From an uncultured Clostridia bacterium (GTDB lineage: Bacteria > Bacillota_A > Clostridia > Oscillospirales > Ruminococcaceae), in the NCBI GenBank assembly GCA_947169455.1, contig CAMVPV010000053.1, positions 1-7,813 of the forward strand: DNA of 7,813 nucleotides, in the 5' to 3' direction. Below, in pieces: positions 1 through 5,875 of the stretch. Numbering within the stretch: position 1 is the stretch's first letter; each line of letters begins with the position of its first letter. Made by a program: the position numbers and the translations under genes. The notes under the pieces were generated by a model. The model was not told where the DNA came from, did not search any database, and worked only from the letters and a program-made list of their open reading frames with translations.

Positions 1-335
1 GTTGAACCGGACGTTTTGAAAATCAGATACTTATCGTCTATCATATGACCCACGCGCTCTGTGTCCGATGTGAAATCATCGATGCGCTCCATATTGATGC
101 TGCGGTCGGTGAGGACACTGTCGAAATTCGCCATCATTTCGGGCTTGCTCGTGGGAGGAAGATCGTTCAGGATGAAGTCTGAGGGAACGCCGGAGAACAG
201 CTTTTTGTAGTAGGGGCTGTTTTCCCGTGCATAGTTCACGAGTTTTTTCAGTCTGTCCTCCTGTATCTGTCCTATTTTTGCGCGGGAGGCGTTGTTGCCG
301 TTGTATGTACGTATCATTTCACCTATCAGACTCAT
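1..335 (-). CDS. Phenylacetate-CoA ligase / F390 synthetase-like adenylate-forming enzyme, N-terminal part
   Basis: This is the first 111 codons of a minus-strand gene that runs off the left edge. It reads from ATG at 335-333, with an AAGGAGAGG ribosome site about 5 bases upstream. The start, MSLIGEMIRTYNG, is followed by a basic helix and LVNYARENSPYYKKLF (about residues 32-47). That helix is characteristic of the N-terminus of PaaK/CapK/coenzyme F390 synthetase-type enzymes. PPTSKPEMM (about 57-65) matches the family's 'lP.t.K.el' segment, and T108-S109-G110-S111 begins the phosphate-binding TSGST(G) loop of adenylate-forming enzymes, where the window cuts it. Such enzymes activate a carboxylate with ATP, usually before transfer to CoA or another acceptor. 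The substrate cannot be read from this part. The gene is divergent from the tetR-ABC operon and has its own promoter. The family is fairly sure; the specific activity is unknown. Confidence 0.75.
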   Translation of the reverse strand, partial: MSLIGEMIRTYNGNNASRAKIGQIQEDRLKKLVNYARENSPYYKKLFSGVPSDFILNDLPPTSKPEMMANFDSVLTDRSINMERIDDFTSDTERVGHMIDDKYLIFKTSGS

Positions 336-367
336 ATTATCCTCTCCTTGCATATTATTGTTGTACT

Positions 368-396
368 ATTATAACATTTTGCTCATAAAATTTCAA
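368..396 (-). promoter_or_regulatory. Sigma-A promoter of the adenylate-forming enzyme gene
   Basis: On the minus strand TTGAAA (396-391) is followed after exactly 17 bases by a perfect TATAAT (373-368). Transcription would start near base 361, giving a leader of about 26 bases that carries the AAGGAGAGG ribosome site. The match is close to consensus and correctly placed, so this is a strong call from sequence alone. Confidence 0.85.
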
Positions 397-454
397 TGTA
401 AATCACATTAAAATCAGATTAGGAAGATGCTCCGGCGAGCTGACGTCCGTATAG

Positions 455-503
455 TGAAAGATCTGCACCTGCTGCTTTTACGGCGGCTGATGCAGATCTT
501 TCA
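455..503. repeat. Long inverted repeat (hairpin) between divergent promoters
   Basis: The 13-base arm TGAAAGATCTGCA (455-467) is repeated perfectly in inverse as TGCAGATCTTTCA (491-503), around a 23-base loop. The loop pairs further: GCTGCT (471-476) against GGCGGC (482-487), with two G-U pairs, leaving a very small apical loop. No T-run follows on either strand, so it is not a normal intrinsic terminator. It lies between the two divergent promoters, outside both expected transcripts. The octamer TGCAGATC recurs at 555-562, just before the tetR -35 box. It could be a protein-binding site, a small structured RNA or a relic of a mobile repeat; the sequence does not decide. Confidence 0.6.
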
Positions 504-565
504 TATATATTGCACCGTATAATATATGCACGTTTGTTCATATATACAAAATTGTGCAGATCCCC

Positions 566-594
566 TTGACAAATCAATTGAAATATATTAAGAT
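566..594 (+). promoter_or_regulatory. Promoter of the tetR-ABC-permease operon
   Basis: A perfect -35 box TTGACA (566-571) is followed after 17 bases by TAAGAT (589-594), a four-of-six -10 box. Transcription would start near base 601. The -10 box lies inside the left arm of the palindrome at 589-622, so a bound repressor would block RNA polymerase. An isolated TATAAT at 518-523 has no matching -35 box and is at best a weak second promoter. Confidence 0.75.
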
Positions 595-622
595 AACAGT
601 GTTACGTAACACCGTTATCTTA
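589..622. promoter_or_regulatory. Palindromic operator, probable TetR-family binding site
   Basis: Two 17-base arms meet at 605/606: TAAGATAACAGTGTTAC on the left and GTAACACCGTTATCTTA on the right. They are perfect inverse complements except for one pair (598/613). The core is the uninterrupted palindrome GTGTTACGTAACAC (599-612). The site spans the -10 box and the expected transcription start of the gene for a TetR-family regulator, which is the classic position for autorepression. At 34 bp it is long enough for two dimers, as known for QacR. Binding by this particular protein is inferred from position. Confidence 0.8.
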
Positions 623-639
623 TAAAGGGGAGATCCGGC

Positions 640-1245
640 ATGAGTGATACTGAAAGCAGAGAAAAGCTTATAGAATGTGCAAGGAAGGAATTTGCGGAGA
701 ACGGCTTCGCAAAGGCATCACTGAGGAAAATAGCCGCCGACGCAGGACTGACGACCGGCGCTGTGTATTTCTTCTTCGGAGATAAGAACGGGCTGTTCGG
801 TGCTGTGGTGAATGATGTACTGAATGGTTTCGTTTCGATAATACAGGCGCACTTTGCGGAGGAGGACGAAGAAGACCTTGCGGAATATATCCATACCAAG
901 GGTGACCATGATGATTTCGCAGAGCGTATGGTCAGCTACCTCTACGACCATTACGATGTGATGATGATACTGCTTGAAAAGGCGCACGGTTCTCAATATG
1001 AAAATATCACCGACAGTATAATAGATATGCTGGAAACGGCATCCTGCGCGGTCGCAGAGAGATTTGCAGCAGTATCTCCCGGAAAAAAGTTCAGCAGGTA
1101 TATGCTCCATTATATGACACACGTACAGGTCGATGCGTTCGTTCACCTGCTGGAGCACGAGCCGGACAAGGAAAAGGCTCTCGAACTGGTGAAGCCGATA
1201 ATGGATATGCTCATCTCGATGTGGATGGGATATATCCTTGTATAG
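640..1245 (+). CDS. TetR/AcrR-family transcriptional regulator
   Basis: This 201-residue protein has the usual TetR length. Residues about 7-53 form the N-terminal DNA-binding domain: helix 1 with LIECARKEFAENGF, then a helix-turn-helix (about 27-46) with SLRKIAADAGLTTGAVYFFF, closed by the typical GDKNGLF. The remaining helical part is the ligand-binding and dimer domain, with an acidic stretch AEEDEED (about 73-79); it matches no subfamily I can name. ATG at 640 has a GGGGAGA ribosome site at 627-633. The gene comes first in an operon with an ABC ATPase and a permease, and its promoter is covered by a 34-bp palindrome. I therefore infer that it represses itself and the transporter, and is released by a small molecule that the transporter may handle. 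Family sure; ligand unknown. Confidence 0.93.
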   Translation: MSDTESREKLIECARKEFAENGFAKASLRKIAADAGLTTGAVYFFFGDKNGLFGAVVNDVLNGFVSIIQAHFAEEDEEDLAEYIHTKGDHDDFAERMVSYLYDHYDVMMILLEKAHGSQYENITDSIIDMLETASCAVAERFAAVSPGKKFSRYMLHYMTHVQVDAFVHLLEHEPDKEKALELVKPIMDMLISMWMGYILV

Positions 1246-1274
1246 ACGAAATTATTGCGGAAAGGGCTGATATG

Positions 1275-1976
1275 ATGTATCTCGAAGTTAATGATGTAAA
1301 GAAAAGCTATGGAAAGGACACAAGCTATATTCAGGTACTGAAGGGGATAACGACCTCGGTGGAGCGCGGACAGATGTGCGTTATACAGGGCACATCCGGC
1401 TCCGGAAAATCAACGCTGCTCAACTGCATAGGCGGGCTCGATACCATGGATTCGGGCTCTGTAAAGGTAGATGGAAAGGAGATCTTCGGGATGAAGCCTG
1501 CCGAGCTTTCCGATTACAGGCGGGATAACCTCGGTTTCATCTTTCAGTTCTACAATCTCGTTCCCAATCTCACAGTGCGCGAAAATATACAGGTCTGCGA
1601 ATACCTGTCCGATTCTCCGCTCGATATGGAGGATCTGCTCGAAACGCTCGGTCTTTCCGAGCACCGCAACAAATTCCCCTCGCAGCTCTCGGGCGGTCAG
1701 CAGCAGCGCTGTGCCATCGCACGGGCGCTCATAAAAAATCCCAAGCTGCTGCTCTGCGACGAGCCTACCGGCGCGCTCGATTCAAAGACCTCGCGGGACA
1801 TACTCGTGCTCCTGGAGCAGATCAACCGCAAGTACGGCACTACGATGCTGATAGTGACGCACAACAATTCCATAAAGAATATGGTCCATAAGGTCATCAT
1901 AATTAAGGATGGGCTCATCGTGCATGATTACGAAAACGAAACGATGATACCCGCCGCTGAACTGGAGGATCTGTGA
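1275..1976 (+). CDS. ABC transporter ATP-binding protein, MacB/LolD type
   Basis: This 233-residue cytoplasmic ATPase energises the permease encoded next to it. All motifs are intact: Walker A GTSGSGKST (39-47), Q-loop around Q91 in FIFQFYNLVPNLT, signature LSGGQQQR (138-145), Walker B LLLCDEP (158-164) with D-loop ALD (167-169), and the switch histidine H196. The 'FQFYNLVPNLTVREN' segment and 'GALDSKTS' are typical of the LolD/MacB/FtsE-like (type VII, mechanotransmission) class. I chose ATG 1275; ATG 1272 is equally in frame, and the purine-rich GGAAAGGG at 1259-1266 serves either. An in-frame ATG at 1221 lies inside tetR and has no good ribosome site. The gap to tetR is 29 bases. The stop TGA shares its last base with the permease start (TGATG), so the two are translationally coupled. 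Confidence 0.95.
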   Translation: MYLEVNDVKKSYGKDTSYIQVLKGITTSVERGQMCVIQGTSGSGKSTLLNCIGGLDTMDSGSVKVDGKEIFGMKPAELSDYRRDNLGFIFQFYNLVPNLTVRENIQVCEYLSDSPLDMEDLLETLGLSEHRNKFPSQLSGGQQQRCAIARALIKNPKLLLCDEPTGALDSKTSRDILVLLEQINRKYGTTMLIVTHNNSIKNMVHKVIIIKDGLIVHDYENETMIPAAELEDL

Positions 1977-4900
1977 TGAACAGGGTGCTCAGAAAAAGGC
2001 TGCTGCGCGATCTGCGCGATAACTTCGGAAGATATCTTGCGCTGATACTTCTCATCGCAATGGGCATCTTCCTCGTTACGAGCATAGTAGGTTCAGCCGA
2101 AACGATAATCACAGGCACGAATGACCGCAAGCGCATCAATATGGTGGAGGACGGACAGTTTTCCGTATTTCTGCCGCTGAGCGATGAGGAGCTCGGTATC
2201 ATATCAGAGGGCGGAACGGATATCGAGAGGATGTTCAGCCTTGACCTCGAAACAAAACCGGGTCAGAAGGTGCGTATGTTCAGGAACCGCGAGCGTATCG
2301 ACCTCATACAGCTCGACAGGGGAGTACTTGCCGCAGATGACGGTGAAGCGGTGATCGAAAAGCGCTTCTCTGAGGTGAATGGGATAGATATCGGTGATAC
2401 CCTGACAGCGGGCGGGTATGAATTCAGGATAACAGGCATAGGCTCCGTTCCCGATTACGACAATATGCTCTCGGAGCTTTCCGACACGGCTGCGCAGAGC
2501 GAATCCTTCGGGCTCATCTTCGTGACTGCTCATCAGTATGACGCGATAAAGGAGAGCGGAACGCAGAAAGCGGAGGATCTCACGTATGCGTACCGCCTCG
2601 GCAGCGGAGTCACCGATGACGAGATCAAGGACAGGATAAAGAACCTTGATTTCGATGCGACGAAGGTCGAGGACAGATATTTCCGTGAAACCATCGAGGA
2701 TATCCTCAATGACAGGAAGAAGATCGAGGACAGCGTTGCAGAGCTGTGCGATGCGACTGCGGAACTCGATGACGGCGCAGGCGAGCTTGACAGCGGTGCA
2801 GGGGAGCTGTCCGAAGGTGCAGCGGAGCTTGCAGACGGCGCGAAGGAGCTTTCCGGCGGTGCAAAGGAACTGCATGAGGGTTCCGCCGAACTTGACAGCG
2901 GGGCGCGGGAACTTGCTGACGGTGCAAGGGAGCTTTCCGACGGAATGAGTGAGCTTGGCGATTACGGAAAGCAGCTTGCGGACGGCGCCGATCAGCTGAT
3001 AGACGGGTACCTCGCAACGGTGCAGTCGTCGCTCGCGTCATACGGATTGAATATAGAACTGACCAGGGATAATTACGGAAATGCGCTCGACGGTCTTGCG
3101 TTCATGTCCGGTCAGCCGGAGATAACCGAGATACGGAAGAGCCTCGACGGTCTGCTGGAATTCAAGGACGGAATAGACGAATACACCAAAAATGTGAGCA
3201 GTGCGGCGGACGGCGCCGAAAAACTCTCCGAGGGCGCAAAGGAACTGAAGGACGGAACGTCTTCACTGAGGGACGGTGCATACATACTCGGAAAGGGCGC
3301 GGGCAATCTCGCTGACGGTGCGGAAGAACTTTCCGGCGGCGCAGACGAGCTCAAGAACGGCACCTCCGGGCTGAAGGACGGCACGAAGGAATTCCGCGAA
3401 AATGCCGATACATTGAAAAGTGATATGGACGAACTGCTTGACAGGGTCTTTGAGATAGATATCGAAAATCTCACTTCGTTCGTGAAGCAGGCGGACAACA
3501 TCAGGATAAACGCGGCGGCGGGCGATGTTGTGCTGAACAAGACAGCAGGGCTCGTTGCGGGAGTGATACTTCTGATACTTCTGGCGTATGTGATATCGGT
3601 ATTCGTCGTTCATCAGATCGAGCGCGAATCAAGCGTTATCGGCGCATTGTATGCTCTCGGCGTCAAGAAGAAGGATCTGCGCCGCCATTACATAACGCTC
3701 CCCACGATCATTGCGTTCATCGGCGGTGCGCTCGGTTTTCTGATCGCGCTCACGCCCGCAGGTATAAAGGATCAGATGGGCGACAGCTACAATTACTTCT
3801 CGCTGCCGCAGTTCGATATAGTATATCCCGCATATCTGCTGATATATGTATTCGTGATGCCGCCGCTGATGAGCGCTGTTGTAAATGCTCTCGTGATCGA
3901 TCAGAAGCTTTCCCGCACGGCGCTCTCCCTTATGAAGAACGAACAGTCGGGAGCGGCAGTAAAGCAGTTCACGATAAAAACCAAGAACTTCAAGCGTATG
4001 TTTGCGCTCAGGCAGATGGCTCGTGAAGCGCGCTCGGCGGTTACGGTCCTGCTCGGTATGTTCTTCTCGCTGATGGTGATACTGCTCGCGTGCAATACAT
4101 ATACGCTGTGTACGAATGTGAGCGTGCAAAATTCCGCGGATACCAGGTACGAATATATGTATCTGTATAAATATCCCACCGAGGATGTTCCCGCGGGGGG
4201 TGAAAAAGCGTATGTAAAAGAGCTTTCCACATACGATACCGGCTACACACTGCCTGTCACCGTGATAGGTCTTGACGGCGGAGAGAGCACATTTTTCGAT
4301 GTACACCCCGAAAAGAGCATGAACAAGGCTGTTGTCAACAGCTCGATAAATGAAAGGCTCGGGTACAAAACGGGCGACAAGGTGACATTTACCGATGAAG
4401 CTGCCGAGAGGAGCTATACATTCATCATTACCGGGATATGCGATTATTCTCCGGGATTTACGGTGTTCATGGACAGGGAGAGTATGTGCGGGCTTTTCGG
4501 AGAGGAGGACAGCTATTACAATGCGGTCTATTCCGATAAAGCGCTCGATATTGAAGAGGGCAGGCTTTACGGAGTCACCTCGAAAAGCGATATAGAACGC
4601 GCATCAAGTGTGTTCATCGAGCAGATGCACTCGCTGATAATGACGCTCGCCAGTGCGGGCACAGTGATATTCTGCGTGGTGATGTATCTTATGATGGGCG
4701 TGATGATAGACCGTTCGGCGTTCGGCATCTCGCTGATAAAGATATTCGGTTACCGTTCGGGTGAGATACGCAGCCTGTACCTCAACGGAAATTTTGTGAT
4801 AGTTGCGGTCGGCGGGCTGATATGTATACCGCTCGCAAAAGCTGTGATAGACCTGATCTATCCTTCCTTCATCGCGAATGTTGCCTGCGGGATGGACATC

Positions 4901-5029
4901 TCTCTTTCGCCGCTGATGGCGCTGATGATATATGCTGCGATGATCGTGATATATCTGATAATAAATGGTATGCTGATATTCAAGGTAAAAAGGATCACTC
5001 CGGCAGAAGTTCTCAAGAACCGCGAATAG
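1976..5029 (+). CDS. FtsX-type ABC permease with an extracytoplasmic Leu-x-x-Gly heptad stalk
   Basis: This is a 1017-residue membrane subunit. A membrane helix (about 20-41) leads to an extracytoplasmic MacB-like domain (about 42-245, with GIDIGDTL at 136-143). Heptad block 1 follows (Leu every seventh residue, 257-341), then a linker (about 345-410) and heptad block 2 (417-487, with Phe at 473). Helices lie at about 525-545, 576-593 and 618-640, with the FtsX cytoplasmic motif IERESSVIGALYALG (548-562). The second half has a helix (688-706), another MacB-like domain without a stalk, three helices (886-910, 938-960, 980-1001) and the classic FtsX ending ITPAEVLKNRE. GGAGG at 1964-1968 favours ATG 1976 over GTG 1973. 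The Leu-x-x-Gly heptads are known from YhgE/Pip, YueB and EsaA surface proteins. Export, or mechanical work outside the membrane, is inferred; the substrate is unknown. Confidence 0.93.
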   Translation: MNRVLRKRLLRDLRDNFGRYLALILLIAMGIFLVTSIVGSAETIITGTNDRKRINMVEDGQFSVFLPLSDEELGIISEGGTDIERMFSLDLETKPGQKVRMFRNRERIDLIQLDRGVLAADDGEAVIEKRFSEVNGIDIGDTLTAGGYEFRITGIGSVPDYDNMLSELSDTAAQSESFGLIFVTAHQYDAIKESGTQKAEDLTYAYRLGSGVTDDEIKDRIKNLDFDATKVEDRYFRETIEDILNDRKKIEDSVAELCDATAELDDGAGELDSGAGELSEGAAELADGAKELSGGAKELHEGSAELDSGARELADGARELSDGMSELGDYGKQLADGADQLIDGYLATVQSSLASYGLNIELTRDNYGNALDGLAFMSGQPEITEIRKSLDGLLEFKDGIDEYTKNVSSAADGAEKLSEGAKELKDGTSSLRDGAYILGKGAGNLADGAEELSGGADELKNGTSGLKDGTKEFRENADTLKSDMDELLDRVFEIDIENLTSFVKQADNIRINAAAGDVVLNKTAGLVAGVILLILLAYVISVFVVHQIERESSVIGALYALGVKKKDLRRHYITLPTIIAFIGGALGFLIALTPAGIKDQMGDSYNYFSLPQFDIVYPAYLLIYVFVMPPLMSAVVNALVIDQKLSRTALSLMKNEQSGAAVKQFTIKTKNFKRMFALRQMAREARSAVTVLLGMFFSLMVILLACNTYTLCTNVSVQNSADTRYEYMYLYKYPTEDVPAGGEKAYVKELSTYDTGYTLPVTVIGLDGGESTFFDVHPEKSMNKAVVNSSINERLGYKTGDKVTFTDEAAERSYTFIITGICDYSPGFTVFMDRESMCGLFGEEDSYYNAVYSDKALDIEEGRLYGVTSKSDIERASSVFIEQMHSLIMTLASAGTVIFCVVMYLMMGVMIDRSAFGISLIKIFGYRSGEIRSLYLNGNFVIVAVGGLICIPLAKAVIDLIYPSFIANVACGMDISLSPLMALMIYAAMIVIYLIINGMLIFKVKRITPAEVLKNRE
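2744..3007 (+). repeat. Heptad repeat block 1 (xxxLxxG) in the permease
   Basis: This encodes permease residues 257-344. Leucine occurs at 257, 264, 271 and every seventh residue to 341 (thirteen in register). Glycine stands three residues after most of them, from 267 to 344, in units such as GAKELSG and GARELAD. The DNA shows a matching 21-base period with diverged copies. The pattern corresponds to the X-X-X-Leu-X-X-Gly heptad family (TIGR03057) and predicts a long helix for a coiled coil. Confidence 0.9.
3212..3436 (+). repeat. Heptad repeat block 2 (xxxLxxG) in the permease
   Basis: This encodes residues 413-487. Leucine occurs at 417, 424, 431, 438, 445, 452, 459, 466, 480 and 487, with Phe at 473. 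Glycine occurs every seventh residue from 413 to 469. The block is close in length to block 1 and is separated from it by about 70 residues. It could fold back on block 1 as the second strand of an antiparallel coiled-coil stalk before the chain re-enters the membrane near residue 525. Confidence 0.88.
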
Positions 5030-5055
5030 GCACGTTCCGCTGATGAATAACAAGA

Positions 5056-5100
5056 AAAATACCCTCGGATCCAAAATGTGAAATGGGTCCGGGGTATTTT
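5056..5100. terminator. Intrinsic terminator, probably bidirectional
   Basis: The left arm AAAATACCC, T bulge, CGGA, TCC (5057-5072) pairs with GGGTCCGGGGTATTTT (5085-5100) around a 12-base loop. On the plus strand the stem ends in TATTTT, 27 bases after the permease stop. On the minus strand it ends in TATTTTTCTTG, the better T-tract, about 140 bases beyond the stop of the CmpB-like gene. It therefore closes the tetR-ABC operon and can also serve the gene that faces it. Confidence 0.85.
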
Positions 5101-5167
5101 AGCGTTTCATGGATAAGTCAGGAACAGTAAAAGGAAAGTGAACCGGGCTTCGGGATGTCTGCCGCCG

Positions 5168-5196
5168 TTGACAATGCGGCATAGATCTGCTATAAT
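5168..5196 (+). promoter_or_regulatory. Perfect consensus promoter pointing antisense into the CmpB-like gene
   Basis: TTGACA (5168-5173), a 17-base spacer and TATAAT (5191-5196) give a perfect sigma-A/sigma-70 consensus, with a start expected near 5203. A 6-base inverted repeat, TGCCGC (5160-5165) and GCGGCA (5176-5181), brackets the -35 box and could be an operator. No plus-strand gene with a ribosome site follows until alaX at 5876, so the transcript would run antisense through the whole CmpB-like gene. No hairpin followed by a T-run appears in that stretch. Activity has to be inferred from sequence. Confidence 0.75.
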
Positions 5197-5242
5197 ATGA
5201 CCGGACAGAATACCCGTGGAGTATGATCCTTACGGATACGGA

Positions 5243-5785
5243 TCATGCGGCACTTCCGATGAGAGTATATATAAGATCACCCGATACGGCAGCGGCGCAG
5301 ATCACACCCGCTGCCGCAGATATCTTCGGGAATTTCCCGTAAAGATACCTCATGAGCGGGTGGACAGCCTTTACCAGCACTACGCTCAGCACGCCGAACA
5401 TCAGTGAGCTGTACAGCGCTATCCTGCCCTGAAAATTGAACGGCCACATATAATATGTCCAGAGCTGCCTGTGAAGCACGGCTTCTATTATGTAGGAGCT
5501 TATCAGTTCACCCGCAGTGGTGACCGCCATGCTCACGAAAAATACGAGTATGATATTGTTGTGTTTCCGGAAGATGATCAGGAGTATTGCCGCAAAGAAG
5601 CTGTATATCGGGAGCACGGGTATGTGCAGAAATCCGCGTTCAACGTACTGATGCCACATTATATACATCAGTGTGATCTCATACAGCCACCCGACAAAGC
5701 CGCAGAATGTGAATTCCGCAATATACGAGGATATCAGCGTGAAGCTTATTTTTTTATGCTCTTTTCCGATCTTGTTATCGTTCAT
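5243..5785 (-). CDS. CmpB-like membrane protein, putative ABC transporter type IV (PF06541)
   Basis: This 180-residue integral membrane protein has about five hydrophobic helices: about 13-42, 55-72, 77-100, 120-141 and 150-178. It matches PF06541 (ABC_trans_CmpB / COG4905) through GFVGWLYEI (29-37), ERGFLHIPVLPIYSF (49-63), AGELISSYIIEAVLH (91-105), a tryptophan-rich stretch around LWTYYMWPFNFQGRIAL (108-124) and LYSSLMFGVLS (124-134). The family is common in Clostridia, and its biochemical role is not established despite the name. ATG 5785-5783 has a good AAGGAG site (5798-5793). No clear promoter is visible upstream. The gene converges on the tetR-ABC operon, is divergent from alaX, and has a perfect promoter firing antisense through it. 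Family call firm; function unknown. Confidence 0.9.
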   Translation of the reverse strand: MNDNKIGKEHKKISFTLISSYIAEFTFCGFVGWLYEITLMYIMWHQYVERGFLHIPVLPIYSFFAAILLIIFRKHNNIILVFFVSMAVTTAGELISSYIIEAVLHRQLWTYYMWPFNFQGRIALYSSLMFGVLSVVLVKAVHPLMRYLYGKFPKISAAAGVICAAAVSGDLIYTLIGSAA

Positions 5786-5815
5786 GAGTGATCTCCTTGA
5801 ATAAATTTGTTTCTG

Positions 5816-5842
5816 CCGGAAAAAGTGTTCCGGATATTCCGG
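5816..5842. promoter_or_regulatory. Small hairpin in the divergent CmpB-like/alaX region
   Basis: CCGGAA (5816-5821) and TTCCGG (5828-5833) form a perfect 6-bp stem with a 6-base loop. A second TTCCGG at 5837-5842 could pair with the same left arm instead. The element lies in the 90-base gap between two divergent genes, so it would sit in the leader of either transcript. No convincing -35/-10 pair was found in this gap on either strand. A regulatory role is only possible, not shown. Confidence 0.35.
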
Positions 5843-5875
5843 GACAGCACACAGAAAAAAGAAAGCAGTGAGAAT

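Noticed and set aside
455..503. Inverted repeat considered as an intrinsic terminator
   Set aside because: There is no T-run after the stem on either strand, and it lies upstream of both divergent promoters rather than downstream of a gene.
1221..1274. Upstream ATG (1221) as start of the ABC ATPase
   Set aside because: It lies inside the tetR coding region, has no good ribosome site, and adds 17 residues before the conserved MYLEVNDVKKSYG start, which has a purine-rich site in front of it.
2744..3436. Heptad region considered as a CRISPR or non-coding tandem array
   Set aside because: The 21-base period is exactly seven codons, is continuous in frame and encodes the regular Leu-x-x-Gly pattern, so it is coding.
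2204..3613. Long minus-strand and alternate plus-strand open frames inside the permease gene (for example 2706-3041, 3112-3540, 2646-2948)
   Set aside because: They are shadows produced by the repetitive heptad codons. Their translations are low-complexity (Ser/Phe- or Arg/His-rich), have no ribosome sites, and lie wholly inside a well-supported gene.
5109..5141. Ten-codon open frame (MDKSGTVKGK) after the operon terminator
   Set aside because: No ribosome site precedes it, and it lies between the terminator and the next promoter, so there is no evidence that it is translated.
5216..5791. Plus-strand open frames at 5216-5407 and 5471-5791 downstream of the perfect promoter
   Set aside because: They are antisense to the clear PF06541 gene, lack Shine-Dalgarno sites and resemble no family. 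The promoter is better explained by antisense or leader transcription.
5807..5875. TTG at 5807 as start of alaX
   Set aside because: The added 23 residues look non-conserved, overlap the CCGGAA hairpin region and have no Shine-Dalgarno site; homology-like sequence begins at MTEKLFDDG.
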